From Congeria kusceri (lineage: Eukaryota > Mollusca > Bivalvia > Myida > Dreissenidae): 64,000 nt of DNA. The DNA is taken from NCBI GenBank assembly GCA_027627225.1, contig JAPFQT010000079.1, positions 434,001 to 498,000 on the forward strand, given 5' to 3'. Positions 12,641-25,671 of this stretch are shown in pieces (positions within the stretch are counted from its first letter, which is position 1; every line of letters begins with the position of its first letter). The position numbers and the translations under genes are program-made. The notes beneath the pieces were generated by a model. The model was not told the DNA's origin, did no database searches, and was given only the letters and a program-made list of their open reading frames with translations.

Positions 12641-12987
12641 TTTGCAATACAGAGTGTCATCAATGTCGACTTTAAGTTGATACTTTTGCCATAGAAACCA
12701 GTGATAGTCATTGAATAATTACTGACTGCATATGATTAAAATGTGCACAATTATACTGCAGATGAGGTTCATAACATTGGATTAAGCAATGGTACATGTA
12801 CATGATTTTGAAGCAGTGTGGTATATGGCTGATTATTAATTAATTAATTAATTGAAAGACGTGTATGTCAGATTATATGTGTTCTTGCCAAAAACTCCTT
12901 TGTCTTATAGGACTTCTAACTTTTTGACTTCAGGTAACCTGTTAACTACTCATATAATCACAATAAAACTTTGAATGAATTCTTGAC

Positions 12988-14018
12988 TTATTATACCACA
13001 ACAAACGAAGTTTAGGGGAGATATATAGGAGTGAGCTTGTCGGTCTGTCGCGTCTGTCTGTCAGTCTGTTGGTTTTTGGTTTCTGGATGATAACTCAAAA
13101 AAGGCTTGACATATTCAAATAATTTTTGATACACATGTGTAACATCATAGAAGAAGGGTTAAGTTCGATGTTGGTTACAAACCACTACATTTTGACATAT
13201 TTATGGCCCCTTTTTTACTTAAAATTCCCTAAAAACATGGTGTCCGGATGATAACTCAAGAAGGCTTGACATATTCAAATAATTTTTGGTACACGTGTAA
13301 GATCATAGAATACAGCTCAAATATAATGTTGGTTCCAAACCATTAAATTTTGACAGAGTTATGGCTCTTTTCGACTTAAAATTTCCTAAAAACATGATTT
13401 CCGGATGATAACTCAAGAATGGCTTGACATATTCAAATATTTTTGGTATACATGTGAAGCATCATAAAATGTGGGTCAGGTTCGAGTTAGGTTACAATTC
13501 ACTAAATTTAGACAGTTATGGCCCTTTAATGGCTTAAATTCCCTAAAATCATTGTTTCCTGATGATAACTCAACAGTGGCTTGACATATTTAAATAATTA
13601 TTGGTACACATGTAGCATCATAAAATACAGGTCATGTTCAACTTTGGTTAAAAACCACAAAATTTTGACACATTTTTTTTTACTTCAATTCACGAGAAAC
13701 ATGGACAATAACTCGTGATTGGCTTCACAATTATTAGGTGGTGTCCTGACGATAACTCAACAATGGCTTGCCATATTTAAATAATTATTGGTACACATGT
13801 GTAAAATCATAAAATACAGATCAAGTTCAATTATGGTTACCAACCACTAAATGTTGACAGTTATGGCTCTTATTGAAATTAAATTTTTCCAAATACACTG
13901 TTGACCATCCACAAATTAAAGCATTCTGTCAGTCCATTTCTTTCGAATGGATGCCATAGTTATGTGACAAGGCCATATTGTGGGGGTATATCCGTCACTC
14001 ATGTGACAATTCTAGTTT
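12988..14018 (+). mobile_element. HINE-like tandem-array element, 'gacatattcaaataat' family, fullest copy
   Basis: 5' TTATTATACCACAACAAACG. Five to six units of about 155 bp follow. The end has GGGGGTATA, the hairpin GTCACTCATGTGAC (13994-14007) and CTAGTTTT. The subterminal TATACC/GGTATA pair is inverted. Confidence 0.65.
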
Positions 14019-14120
14019 TAGCTCACCTGAGATTGTGCTAGTGTGAGCTATTGTGGTCAGTCATGGTTTGTTGTCAGTTGTTTGTTGTCTGTCCTTTTAT
14101 ATTAACCTTTCGCCTGAATC
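14018..14120 (+). mobile_element. 5' fragment of an 'agctcacc' element
   Basis: TTTAGCTCACCTGAG followed by a GTGAGC arm and TTGTGGTCAGTC. It is like 5441 and 31412 but without the array. Confidence 0.5.
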
Positions 14121-14324
14121 AACTTCTCTGTAACCGCTGAATGGAAGTTGAAAAAACTGATCGTATATGTTCAGTCTTCACAGAATTGCATAGGAATCCA
14201 CATTTGATACTATGTGTTGTCACTTGGGTCAGACAATTATTCATTGTAATGCTATTAGTAACTTGTTCCAATGAAAGCCAGTACGAAGCCAAATTGCGCA
14301 TACAATTGTCAAGTTCTAATCTAA

Positions 14325-15126
14325 TACACTGCAGATCCGTTATATCGCTGTTTCGCGGGATCCATGGATCGCGATTGCGATATAGCCGGATCGCGATATA
14401 ACTTGTCAGGTCATCCATGTACATATAGATATACATGTATATACTGGCCTAGTTTCACGATCTCGAAACATAAACGTTATTAACTGGCCTTTTTCATTGT
14501 TGTCAACATTTACAATGTGTTATAGCCATATGTAAAACATTCCATATTATATAAAAATGTAATATTATTCCTTGAAATTAATTTCTTATTGGGTATAATA
14601 AATTCTAAATCCCGAACACCTATCCTAATTTTACTGTTCACATGACGTAAACACGATTTTTTATTTACAATTAACTTGCACATGTAGTTCGTGTAAATCC
14701 GTTGTTCTGCTAGAAAAGCTCACACAAAATTATGTTGACATGTACAACGTTAAGTCGTCCGCATGGAAAGCGTTGGTGTTTTTACACTATACACCTTCCA
14801 CGTGGACGGCGTGTAATTCAGCTGCTATTTAAAGCGACAGCAGTGAAAGGCTGTTGTCATGGGTGGCAGGTGCGATGTAAGCTGATGACTTTTAACTGTT
14901 ACTCTTTGATGTTGAGCGGATGGGTTATTGTTTGTCGCACTACAAGAGTGTGAATAAAAGAGTAGCAATTTAGGCGCGAAAATCCGGACCAAACTGGATT
15001 TATTTATGAATGTCGTTTAATGGTAAAATATGGAAGTACATCAAAACAAATCTGGATCTACGGCCGACTCGCGATATATTGGACATCGCGAAATAACGGA
15101 TCGCAATAAAATGGATCTGCAGTGTA
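14325..15126. mobile_element. Tigger/pogo-like MITE, 0.8 kb
   Basis: TA, then CACTGCAGATCCGTTATATC at the left. The right end is the reverse complement (GGATCTGCAGTG), then TA. More inverted matches lie inside (GATCGCGATATAAC on the left; CGCGATATATTGG and CGCGAAATAACG on the right). TA target and 'atatcgcga' ends fit pogo/Tigger MITEs. No transposase ORF. Confidence 0.6.
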
Positions 15127-16640
15127 AATCTGAGTGATTTGTGTGATGAAAATTACTTGTCTGTTCTTGTTCTCTACAACTTCTTTTAATGAATTGAAAT
15201 ACCATGCCTTGTTTCGCAAATAATAGGCATGTTTCAACGCTTATTTAGTGACTTGTGGCCTCCTTATTTAGTCACTTGTGGCCCCCTGCTTTCTAACAAG
15301 ACATGTTTTAACAAAAATTGTGACAAGCCCATTAATTATTTTGTGTGTTTCGTCCGTTGTGTATCATTGGGTCAGTTAACACTTTCAACACTGGGCAGAA
15401 TTGCTGTCCAATGATTATTAAGTGACTTTTGGCTTACTTATTAAATAACTAAATTGCTTTTCCACCACATATGTTTTAAACAATTTGTTCAAAGCCCAAG
15501 ATGAATTTCGTCCGATGTGTGTGCCTGTGTCAGTGCGTCAGTTAACACTTAAAGCCCTGGGCAGAATTCAACCAAATTACACAGAAATCATCCTTGGGTA
15601 TTAGAGAAAATCCATACAAGTAAATAGTGTAATTGTCTACATTGCTGGTACAATCTGATACATGATCTAACATCTGCAAAATCATTCTGCACAGTGTCAA
15701 GTTATGAATTTTATAGAAAGTACCAATTCGCTCCTTGTGGTTGTCCGCCACTAAAAAACAAAAACGACTTGTAGACAGACTTCAGTTTCACATTGTACAT
15801 TGTGAGCATTGTTGTTTTACTGTTGCCAGTTATACATCAAATTTCTCTAGTAAACGCCATGCATGTGGAAATCGCAATTAACCCAGGCTCCTTGCTCGTT
15901 TTTGTAGCAATATTTTACCATTCATCTTTTACTTATTTTAAAAAACAAAATGAAATGCTTTTATTTTGCTATTTCTTCAACTTATTTTTTTTCTGGGTCT
16001 AAAAAACAATGATGAAATGTTTAGATGGAATGTCCGTTATGGCCAGGATGACTGATGAGGTTCAACTGAATTTTTAATTTGTATTGTATTTGTATTGGTC
16101 AGTGGGCATGAACATTTAAAGTCCAGAGTGCAAAATGCGATCATGGTTTGATCCTTTACCATTTTCCTTCAATTTAAAGGAGTATCAGTAAAACTCTGGC
16201 ATCCAAAAGCTTGAAAAACTAGCTAACTTTAAAAATAATTGAACAAAAATGTTCCTTGCGTGACTTGCTACCAAATTCCTTTAAATAATGAAATTCAGTT
16301 TGAGCCTTCGTTATCTACCGTTTGTTCAAAATATAAGAAGTCACAAACTAGACAAAATGCTAGCAGATATGTGTAAGATAAAAAAATAAAAGAAAAACAA
16401 TTGTCAATTAATTTTCTAAGATAATTTCTTGAGGGGAGAATAGATACATTAGAGTTTTGGCTACAAAATTCATTGTGTGACACAGGGCTCTTGCCCTCAA
16501 TCTACTTCTATGACAACTCGGGTAGCAACCCAGGGCCACTCTGTTTAATGGGCATGAAAGCGTATAAATTATGTTTGTTACTGGTTCAATTTATTCTTAT
16601 CTTGATTGGTGTATATAAGTACTGTTAAAGAAATTCAGGT
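15127..16640. other. No gene recognised
   Basis: Short ORFs only. A weak direct repeat (TTATTTAGTGACTTGTGGCC and TTATTTAGTCACTTGTGGCC near 15241 and 15265) was the only structure seen. Confidence 0.45.
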
Positions 16641-17533
16641 GTAAATGATATCATATCTCATTGCTAATGACACTACAGTTTTGAAGCGGAATGATAAAAC
16701 AATTGTCAACATACAAAACCACAATAATAAATCCCGTAACACATTGTTCTGTAATAGATCATTGGCACAGAGTAATCAGTGCGTCTTTGACCCTTTCAGT
16801 GGAAAACAGCCAAACAATCATTTAAAACTGATCCAACAAATTATTTTTGAGTTTGAAAATAAATAAGTATACACTACAATATTTTGAATAGCTTGACAAC
16901 TGTGATATAGCCCTCCCCAGCGAATTGCTTTGTGTAAAATTGTGCTCCTAAATTAGACAATAGATTTGTAATACCTTGGTATGTTCGTAAAATGTAAGTT
17001 ACTGACAGGTGATGAATAAATGTGTTAGATTAAAAATGTACTGCTTTATAATTGGGACAATTTTATGTGTTTCCTTTCCTGACTTTTAGATCAAAATCAA
17101 CTTTCGCATCTTTGTTAGGGAAAAAAATTAATGTCACAAAATTATACATAAAATGCACTCCTTAAGTTTCAATATTTTCTTAAGGATATTTAAAAATACT
17201 GGCCATGGTTTCATATCCCTTCTAAATGGCAATTTAAATTACTTGCTCTTACATACGCTATGAAAAATTTATCCGACTTAGAGCACAGATAGTAAATAGT
17301 TTGCTTTACTGTATGGAAAACAACTGACAAAGACCAATATTGTAAGAAAAGACCAGAATTATTGTCCCTTGACAACCAAAGTGCTCCCTTCATGGTCATT
17401 TTGTGTAGCAATTTGCCAGCAGCATTCCTATATGAGAAACAACAATGGACAACCACAGTATTAGCCATTTAATTATAAAAATGTCCTCATTAATTTAGTT
17501 TAGTAACAACAACATCTGCCACATGTACAGTAG

Positions 17534-18590
17534 TTATGCCCCCCATCAAAGATGGCGGGGTATATTGGTTAATGTCGGTCTGTCTGTCAGTTGGTTGGTA
17601 GACCACTTCCGTTTCGGTTTCTCGTTTTCCTTAATCTAAATTAAATAGTTGTCATCCGATCTTAACCAAACTTCATGAACATTTTTATCAGCATAAAATC
17701 TCAGCCAAGTTTGATAATCAGCCGAATCTGCCCAGGATTTGTGGAGTTATGTTACCTGAATTATCTAAAATTGGCCATTTTAGCAGTTACGCTCTCTAAT
17801 GCCCCGGTCGAAAATAAATAACTGCCACCGGACTGCATCTGTTTTATCCAAAATCGGATGGTGCCCTTCAGGAAGCCGTTCCAATCTGGCGGTTGCCGCC
17901 CGTCAAAGTTCAAGAAATTCTTAGAAAGTTAACAGCGACTAGGTGATTTATTTCGGAGTCTGAGAGTTTGAGAACACTTCAGCCCGGCACGGTCCAATTG
18001 CTGGACTGCATTTTCTTGGATCGGCCATGGCCATGCGATTTTTCTACTTTAAAACCATCCTAAAATTTCAACGGCAAACGTGGGCGCCCGGAAAGGCACC
18101 GACTGATGTACAGTTATCGTCATGGTATTAGGCGGTGCCTATACAGGCACTGGCAGGCCCTTGTATTGTCGAGCTGCGGCCGGCCTACATACATTGACTG
18201 GATACCTTTTTCATCACATTTTAGTTGCAGTCATCTACAATCCTGCGCGGCGACCGTCCTATTCACATATTCACTGCACGGTTGCTGTCCAGTCATCGGC
18301 CGGTAGCCGCTTCTATTCGTGATCTAGGCATTAGTCCAACAGTTTTCATTTAATCTTACCAAACTTGATGAAAATATTTGAGGTTATAGTATCATTGCAA
18401 AGTTTGATAATCAACCAAAACTCCGCAGGAACTGCAGAGTTACGTGGAGTTGATTTATAAAAAATTGCCGTTTTAAGCAGTTTTCGCTCCCTGTGTCCAA
18501 CATATCTTTTCCGATCACCGCCAAACTTGATATTTAAAAGATTGCTTTTAACCTAGAGGGGGCATAACTGTTTTACAAACAGCTCTTGTT
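17534..18590 (+). mobile_element. HINE-like element, TATGCCCCCC family, split by a MITE
   Basis: 5' TTATGCCCCCCATCAAAG; 3' GGGGGCATAA, hairpin CTGTTTTACAAACAG (18568-18582) and CTCTTGTT. Two body units have AACCAAACTTCATGAACAT and ACCAAACTTGATGAAAAT. Interrupted at 17797-18333. Confidence 0.7.
17797..18333. mobile_element. GC-rich MITE with TAATGCC...GGCATTA ends
   Basis: TAATGCC (17797) and GGCATTA (18327-18333) are perfect inverses. Further in, CGAAAATAAATAACTGCCAC and the minus-strand CGAATAGAAGCGGCTACC are imperfect inverses. The surrounding unit reads continuously across it (CGCTCTC to GTCCAAC). TA duplication probable. Clearly more GC-rich than its surroundings. Two overlapping 66-codon frames at 18106-18322 look incidental. 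Confidence 0.6.
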
Positions 18591-18920
18591 ATTAACTGTG
18601 GTGTGTTGATTTTATCCACCACCTTTTCTTGTCTCTAATAACCATTATTTAACACATATGATAATGTTCTTCAGTTTCATTGTAATAAGTTATAATATTC
18701 ATTATTAATTACTTATCTGTCAAGAAATTCACAACTTAATGTGCGGTTTTAGAAATATTACATTTCCAAAATTTGAACATTGAACATATTTAAGATGTTT
18801 TCTGTTATATGGCCCCTGATCAATAAAATAAACCATTTATATTGTTTGAGGTTTGTTCAAATTTACAAATAGCAAATTTACCATTTACTTTTTGAAATAC
18901 AATGAATTGAATGCTTTCAG

Positions 18921-18978
18921 TGTCTACTACGCTTCACCACCCATTCAAGACCTCAACATTCATGCCAAAATTAAATAA
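18921..18978 (+). pseudogene. Exon-like relic (PIQDLNIH) of segmental copy B
   Basis: After AATGCTTTCAG an open stretch reads VYYASPPIQDLNIHAKIK then stop. The 'PIQDLNI' strand loosely resembles the start of polycystin PKD/REJ domains (weak). The matching stretch in copy A (2571-2628) has lost the acceptor (CTTTCAA) and has an in-frame stop, so copy A is dead here. Confidence 0.25.
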
Positions 18979-19065
18979 TATTATTTGTGTACCTTTGATT
19001 TAAAGGGGCGTATTGAAAGCATTGCATTGTATATATACATAAAGTTCATGCATTGTATATATACA

Positions 19066-19539
19066 TAGAGTTGAACTTTGTAATTCGAACTTGCTTAAAA
19101 AATATATTTCAGGATATCTCCAAAAATAATTTGCCAACTGTTTTCCTTCTTTATTTATGTAAACTTAATATTGTTATCTCGAAGTTTTAACATGAATTTC
19201 TGGTTATGTTGAAGAGGTTTTCTGTCCTTACAAGTATTTTCACACTTATTTCTATCTGTTTATCGAAGTGTTGACGCCTGCGACAGTATCGAGCCACAAC
19301 CAAGTTTGTCTCACATCACAAACATCTCGACACATATTTAAACAAGTATTTGTGAACTTTAATTAAATTATTTACAACTGGTTTACAGTTCAGTATATGC
19401 ATACCGGATTGCAATGTTATATTGCAATTTCGTGAATATTTAGACAAAATAGTTATAAAAAGTCTCTTTTTGGAACTGCTGATATCTTGAAGTTGTTAGT
19501 GAGCTCTCTGCAACTTTGAGATATCAAAGTTCAGCTGTA
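19066..19539. mobile_element. Pogo/Tigger-like MITE
   Basis: TA plus GAGTTGAACTTTGTAATTCG at the left; CAAAGTTCAGCTG plus TA at the right, inverted. TGAACTTTG ends with a TA target are pogo-style. A related-looking end (ACAGTAGAACCTGTCTAAAC) lies at about 19595 but no partner was found. Confidence 0.5.
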
Positions 19540-20885
19540 TATTAAAACGATACAATTTCCTTTTATTTACATAATATTGATGAAAAGGGTATACAGTAGA
19601 ACCTGTCTAAACTGTTTATTTTGCACGTGAAAAGGTATAGTTGTACAATGAAAGAACAATATTCCGTTAAGGGTTGAATTTTTGCCTATAAAATTGACGA
19701 TTTTTAAATTTTATTTACTAACAGAATCATTGGTGCATATAGTAAAATTATGACATACCCGTAATGTTGACATGGCTATCGAACCACAGCGAGGATGTGT
19801 TTCTTCGAAAACAATGATTTTTGGTCTATTTTATCACATTTGTTGCCAATTTAGCTATCAGCTTATGTATTAACCAAAATGATTTTGTCAAATAAATGAA
19901 CTATTTTGGTTTGTCTTTTTGAAATTGTTGTTATATTTTTGGTTAATGCATGCGCTGTTGATTTAATTATTAAACAGACAACTTGACATACGTGGCACAG
20001 ATATGTCAACTCACTAGCAAATCCTTGTCAATGGTTTATGAGCTCAACACCAGTACCCCACCAAAACATTCCAGCCAAAACTCAACTGCATTCAACCGTG
20101 TCAATCAACTATTTGCACTGATGTACTTTTGCTACTAAATCAATCAAGAGCATTACCGGTAGATTCGTCTAGCTTTTATTGTCACAGATTGGTTTATATT
20201 TTAACTTAAATACTTGCTAGAGCCTAGACCTGCTAAAACATCTGAATAAATCTTACCTGATTTAATATAATACAACATGCATTACTTATAGATCTATCAG
20301 ATTTTGTGGCACACACGTACATACTAGTAAGTTGGAGATGCTTTTCAATTAATAGAATTGTGATTTTCCTTGCTCCAAATACGGCATTTACCAGCACATT
20401 CCAGCTTCCATGACATGGCTCGAAATACAACCTATTGAAGCAAGGACATACATGTACACTAACACACTGTTTACACTCCATTTTCTTTTCATTTAGAGAA
20501 AATTATGTCAAATATTTATAAATAATTGCATTTGTAAAATTTTAGCGAAACATCTGATACCATAGATCCAATGTCTCACACATTCAATCTGTTGTTTTTT
20601 TTCCAACTAAGTTTAAAGTTCTTTGTCAGTTGATTTAATATCTACGTCAGAAATTATTTTCCAATTACTGTGATGATTCTGTTACGTCATATAACTGACC
20701 TATAATTACAGTAAGGTTGTAGCGCGATCAATATGTTTATGTATTTAAGCTTTATGATTTTACAATTAAGCTACGCTTAAAATAAATTTTATTCATCTTA
20801 AAATAGCTAACACCCACATGTTTAATGAGTTTTATCACTTTGTAATGTATATACCTGAATATAAAATATTCATGTATAGTTATTT
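19540..20885. other. No gene recognised
   Basis: AT-rich, only short frames. No further repeats were identified. Confidence 0.45.
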
Positions 20886-21690
20886 TTATGCCCCCCGGCA
20901 TCTTGATGCATGAGGCATATAGTGATTGTCCTGTCCGTCCTTCCATCCTTCTGTCATTTCGTCCATCCGTGACAAGGTTAAGTAGATTTTACTGTTTCTT
21001 CTAGCATCCAAACTGCTTACTACAACACATAGATACTTACACAGTTGTTACTTATGACCATTTCCTATCCACCCATATCCCCCAGCCTCACTTTGACATT
21101 GAACTTATTTGCACTTATAAAAACTTATTCAAAAGCACCGTTTCATGGTTAACTAGATTTTGCCGTTTGGTCTAGCACCAACACTGCTTACTACAACACT
21201 TGGATATCTAGACAGTTATTACTTATGACCATTCCCAATCCACCCATTTCACCCATCCTCGCTTTGACCTTGACTTTGAACTAATTTGCACTTAGAATAA
21301 TTCAAATTGGCTGTTCCATGGTTAACTAGATTTTACCGTTTTGTCTAGCACCAACAGCGCTTACTACAACACTTGGATACTTACACAGTTGTTGTTTATG
21401 ACCATCCCTGATCCACCCATATCACCCAACCTCACTTTGACCTTGATCTAATTTGGACTTACAATAATTCAGAAGTGCCATTTCTTGGTTAATTAAATTT
21501 TACCGTTTTGTTTAGCACCAACACCGCTTTCTACAAGACTATGATATTTACACATTTGTTACTTGTGACCATTGCCAATCCTCCCATATCACCCAACCTC
21601 ACTTTGACCTGGACCTAATTTGAACTAAGAAATGGGCTATCCAACGCCAACCGGGGGCATGTGTGTTTGTCAAACACAGAATCTTGTTTT
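20886..21690 (+). mobile_element. HINE-like tandem-array element, 'cttgatgca' family, copy 2
   Basis: TATGCCCCCCGGCATCTTG start. Four units of about 165 bp contain ACTAGATTTTACCGTTTTGT, then CTACAACACTTGGATACTT, then CCACCCATATCACCCA. The end has GGGGGCATG, hairpin GTGTTTGTCAAACAC (21663-21677) and TCTTGTT. Confidence 0.75.
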
Positions 21691-23049
21691 TCCATTTATT
21701 TGTGTTTGTACACACGTGATGACCACATCCGCGATGAATCTTGCATTTAGCGATATTTCAAGGTCTCTGATCATTGGCGTCCAGGTTAAGAACAGACATT
21801 ATGCCAAAAAGCTAGGTGTCTTACTCCAAAAGTATACTTCAATAATATATCATATATTTTGATTGGTAATATACCATCGGTTATATATGGAATACCATTT
21901 TTGCTTGCAATAGGCAATAAGGGCTCACCTTCTTTTACATAAATAAATGCTATGACTTTTTAACATGTTTATTTAGTAGGAAACATTTCATGGCACTAAA
22001 ATCCTGCTATTTGACTCTACATCGTCGTGACTTTTAACGGAACCTCCGGTAGTAAAAAATATTGTGGGCACATATACCAGTGAACTAAATTGTGAGTGTA
22101 TATATTCGAAAATGTATGATAAAATAATGAAGGTTAAACAACTGTGGTCATATGATAACAATAATATTGTGTATTTGTTTCTGAATTCAGTTTAAGATCG
22201 TAGTTTGTTGCAAATTTTGTTATAGAAAAAAAATCACCAATGGGCAGCAAATGTGAAAATGTATGTTGTCTATGACAACAAACAAATATAATACAACTTT
22301 GCACTGAATTAAAAAAGTTCATATTTAATTGTCAATTAAGCAAAACACTCCACCTACCGACACTCTTAATATTTTATTTCCTGATGGGGAGCATTAGAAA
22401 GGCGCATGCCATTCGGCACTCAGTCTTTGCTAAATACCAGTTATAAAAACAAAACAAAAACGTTTTTGCAATGCCATGCGAGCACTTTATTAGTGAGTAG
22501 TACAGCCATGACAAATATACGAGAGTAAATAATTACGACAAAAATGAACATGTAGGTACAATATTCAAGATGTATGCATCAAATGTCTCTTAATGTAAAC
22601 TGACTGATCAGGAAAAAACTGAGACAGTGAACGCTGGAAACCTGTGCCCATTTGTCAGGTGTCAAATCACCAACTGAATGTTGGTGCTTATTCAATTGAA
22701 CGTTATGCTCGTCTTTTCATGCACATCTGTAGTATGTTATTAGTAATGAACTACACATATTTCTGTAACATTCAATACATGTTCGATGTGTATTACATGA
22801 GAACGTCTTGTAGAATGACTAGACAAAATATATATCAAAATTTCCTTGTGCAATAACCAACCAATAGCAATATCCGACAATAACACGTAAGACAACAATT
22901 CCACGCTATACTTACAAAACGCATGAAATAAATTTTCTTTCATTTATCCATTAAAAACAGTTTCTTACTTTATGTCATGTTGTTCTGAGATTTTGTATTA
23001 CCTTTTTCGCTAGTGAGGTTTGTGATTTATATCTTTATAAAAACTAATT
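21691..23049. other. No gene recognised
   Basis: Small ORFs at 22644-22856 and 22740-22943 overlap on opposite strands and show no family signature. Confidence 0.4.
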
Positions 23050-23378
23050 ACATATATAACAAAAAAAAACAAAGAACCAAGTTATCGTTGTTAAACTACC
23101 CAATAAACAATGCAAAAAGGAGTCCCGATTCTGAGAAGAGCATAGTAAAAATTAGTTCCAATTACAATTGCAAAAATATATGTCAAATCATGTTAGAATA
23201 GAAATCATTTTCGCATTATCGTTGTTTATCTGCCAATCAACAACTCTTTGTTATTCTGATGCAAGGCTATTGAAACACTTGGGCTAACGCCCTCGTTGTT
23301 TAATTCGTACGCATCAGAACTCCAAATTGTTATCTATTGGCCGATAAACAACGATGAATCAAACTAATTCTTAATTAA
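23050..23378 (-). mobile_element. 'gtttattggcc' foldback element, copy 1 (minus)
   Basis: It shares the TTAGTTCCAATTACAATTGC and ATATATGTCAAATCATG runs with 63086-63402. It also carries the near-palindromic core ATTGGCCGATAAACAACGAT and inverted GATGCAAGGC / GCATCAGAAC arms. About 330 bp. Confidence 0.65.
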
Positions 23379-23931
23379 TACATGGTCGTGTTACTTTAAT
23401 ACTATGAATGTGCCACTGAAAATGGCAAGCGTTTAAAAAGTTAAACAACATTTCAGCATTTTTTCTTGGATAGTTTAGTGTGTTTTAACAGTATAAGGTA
23501 TATGCTGTTCATCTGTGAGCAGTTCTGCGTTACGGAAAGTTACCGCACATAGAAGTCCATACCATAATATGATGGGAAATACATGTATATTCTGCATACC
23601 ATTAAATGCTGAATGTGTAATATGCACAACTGATCACGTTTTTCATAATTCAATTGAGATCAACATTACAAAACTTTTATACAAAAGTAAAGATTTCACA
23701 GTTCTCTTTGCGTTTTGAAATTTTGTAATCGCTGTCAAACACCCATGCTTTTTATGCAGATGACCTGATGTTGTACATGTCAGCATATTATGATAATTTT
23801 TGCACTTTTCTATCAGAACACGAGATTTGCATGAAATCCATGTGCAGTTTAACTTAACTAAATAGAATTAGTGGTTACGTTGCGTGAACAATAAAATTTG
23901 GATAGGCATTTCGGATTTCTATTTTATTATA

Positions 23932-23975
23932 CCCCCACAAACAAAGTTTAAGGGGGTTATACAGGAGTGAATGAT
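23932..23975 (+). mobile_element. 5' fragment of a TATACCCCC element
   Basis: TTATTATACCCCCACAAAC followed by GGGGGTTATACAGGAGTG, as at 12988. The array is missing. Confidence 0.4.
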
Positions 23976-24293
23976 CACATATTTGTTATTGCCATATCTT
24001 CATGAAAACCAAGGGAATGGTATATGACTATGTCTTAATATACGTTCTGATTGTTGGATTAACTCTTTTGTATTATTTTTAGAATATTTTGTTTTAAAAA
24101 TATACAGAGAACAGAGATATTACAGACATTGCTCCAAAATGGGAAGTTTGAAGAACATAACAAAGTAGGGCCCATTTCCAAACATAGAATGATTTCTAGG
24201 AATGTTCTAGCAGTTAGTTAAGATGTAATAAGCTTTTGTCAGCACTTGGACTATTAAAGGCTAACAGGATTGCTTTACAGTGATATTTATTTT

Positions 24294-24540
24294 ATTTAAG
24301 AAATAAGTTTCAATTTATTGTTGTTTATGGGCCAATTTACAACAATTTGGAGTTCTGATGCATAGAAATTAAACCATAAGGTCGTTGTTCTGAGTGGTTT
24401 AATAGCCAGGCATCAGAACATCAAAGAGTTGTTTATTGGTCGATAAACAACAAAAATGCGAACATTACTTTTTGCCTTGTTTATTAGGTGGTTTAACAAC
24501 TATAATTTCGTTTTTTGTCTATAGAAAAATTAGTGGAATT
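24294..24540 (+). mobile_element. 'gtttattggcc' foldback element, copy 2
   Basis: Starts TAAGAAATAAG, has GGAGTTCTGATGCATAG and its inverse GGCATCAGAACATC, then GTTTATTGGTCGATAAACAA, and ends TTTGTCTATAGAAAAATTAG as in copies at 31748 and 45992. Confidence 0.65.
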
Positions 24541-24654
24541 GTAAATAATTAATATTGAATCATTGTTTAATGTGATGGCCTTGTTTCTTCAAACAATGAT
24601 AAAACCCAATTGACAAAACTAATTTTTAGCCAGATTTTCCAACAACAAATCTCA

Positions 24655-25270
24655 GCTTATACATTAGTGAAAACCGGTCGGTTGGGCGGGCGTTGCGAAG
24701 TTGTTTGTATTCCGGTCATATTTTCAAAAGTTCTTTATCGATTTTCATGAACCTTTGCAGAAATGTTCCTTGGATGGTCCTCTACCAAACCAGTAAAAAT
24801 GGTTCCAGAGCCAGAGCTAAAAAAAGAATTATGTCTCAACGCCATGTTCTTCTAAACCTATGGATAGATTTTCAGATTATTTTACACAAATGTTCGTTTA
24901 GTGTTCCTCTGCCAAACTTATTCAAATGGTTCCGCCTCACTGCACAAAATGGCCACTAATGCTAAAAATAGAATTTGTGTTAAATTTCACACCAGTGTGC
25001 GTTTAGTGGTCCTGTATCAAAGTTATTCAAATGGTTCTGCTTCACTGCACAAAATGGCCACAGGAGCTACAAATAGCATTGCTTTGAAGTTTTGTATTCC
25101 TGGCATATTTTCTAAAGTTCTTGATCAATCTTGATGAAACTTTACTGCCTACATTTAAGATCATCAACATGAAACTGCCATTCTTCTTTACCAACATTGA
25201 CTTGTACATGTACCCCCATCGGAAAATGAAAATTTCAGCTTTGATGCGGTTTCAGCATTTTTCTCTTGTA
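24655..25270 (+). mobile_element. Tandem-array element, 'tggtcctctaccaaa' family
   Basis: Units contain GAAATGTTCCTTGGATGGTC, CAAATGGTTCTGCTTCACTG and ACAAAATGGCCAC. The same family occurs at 34828-35636. It explains the ORFs at 24693-25134. Confidence 0.55.
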
Positions 25271-25430
25271 TACAGTGTAAATGGGGTTGGAAAATAGAAA
25301 TTATTTAACATAATTTTGCAGAAAAGTATTAGGAATTGGATTATATACAGCATGTTGGATGTCAGTTTTGAAATAATGGCAAAATGATCAAAAGTGGAGG
25401 ACATAAAGAATACAAGATTTGGTCGAAATA

Positions 25431-25671
25431 TCCCGTCTCATCATATACCAGGTTACCCATAGCTTGACCGGATATATCCGGTCTCATCATAGACAAGGTT
25501 ACCCATAGCTTGACCGGATATATCCGGTCTCATCATGGACCAGGTTACTCATAGCTTGACCGCATATATCCGGTCTCGTCATGGACCAGGTTACTCATAG
25601 CTTGACCGGATATATCCGGTCTCATCATGGACCAGGTTACCCATAGCTTGACCAGATATATCCGGTCTCAG
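25431..25671 (+). repeat. Satellite-like tandem repeat, period 46 bp, each unit with a perfect palindrome
   Basis: GTCTCATCA-type starts at 25435, 25481, 25527, 25573, 25619 and 25665, exactly 46 apart. Most units carry CCGGATATATCCGG, a perfect 14-base palindrome, at the unit junction, flanked by CATAGCTTGAC. Units are over 90% alike. Confidence 0.9.

Larger units (their letters stand above)
2030..12960 (+). repeat. Segmental duplication, copy A
   Basis: Collinear homologous blocks with copy B (16650-27310): 2035-2310 with 16650-16945 (shared CCCTCCCCAG and GCTTTGTGTAAAAT-type runs), 2340-2450 with 17130-17250, 2555-2628 with 18905-18980, 11985-12185 with 26845-27005, 12890-12960 with 27235-27310. 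Identity by eye is roughly 65-80%. Between the blocks each copy has its own transposons. Confidence 0.6.

Noticed and set aside
18106..18322. Two 66-codon ORFs in different frames
   Set aside because: Both are inside the GC-rich MITE at 17797-18333, where stop codons are rare by composition.
25431..25671. CRISPR-like array
   Set aside because: Units are contiguous 46 bp tandem repeats with no unique spacers, in animal DNA.
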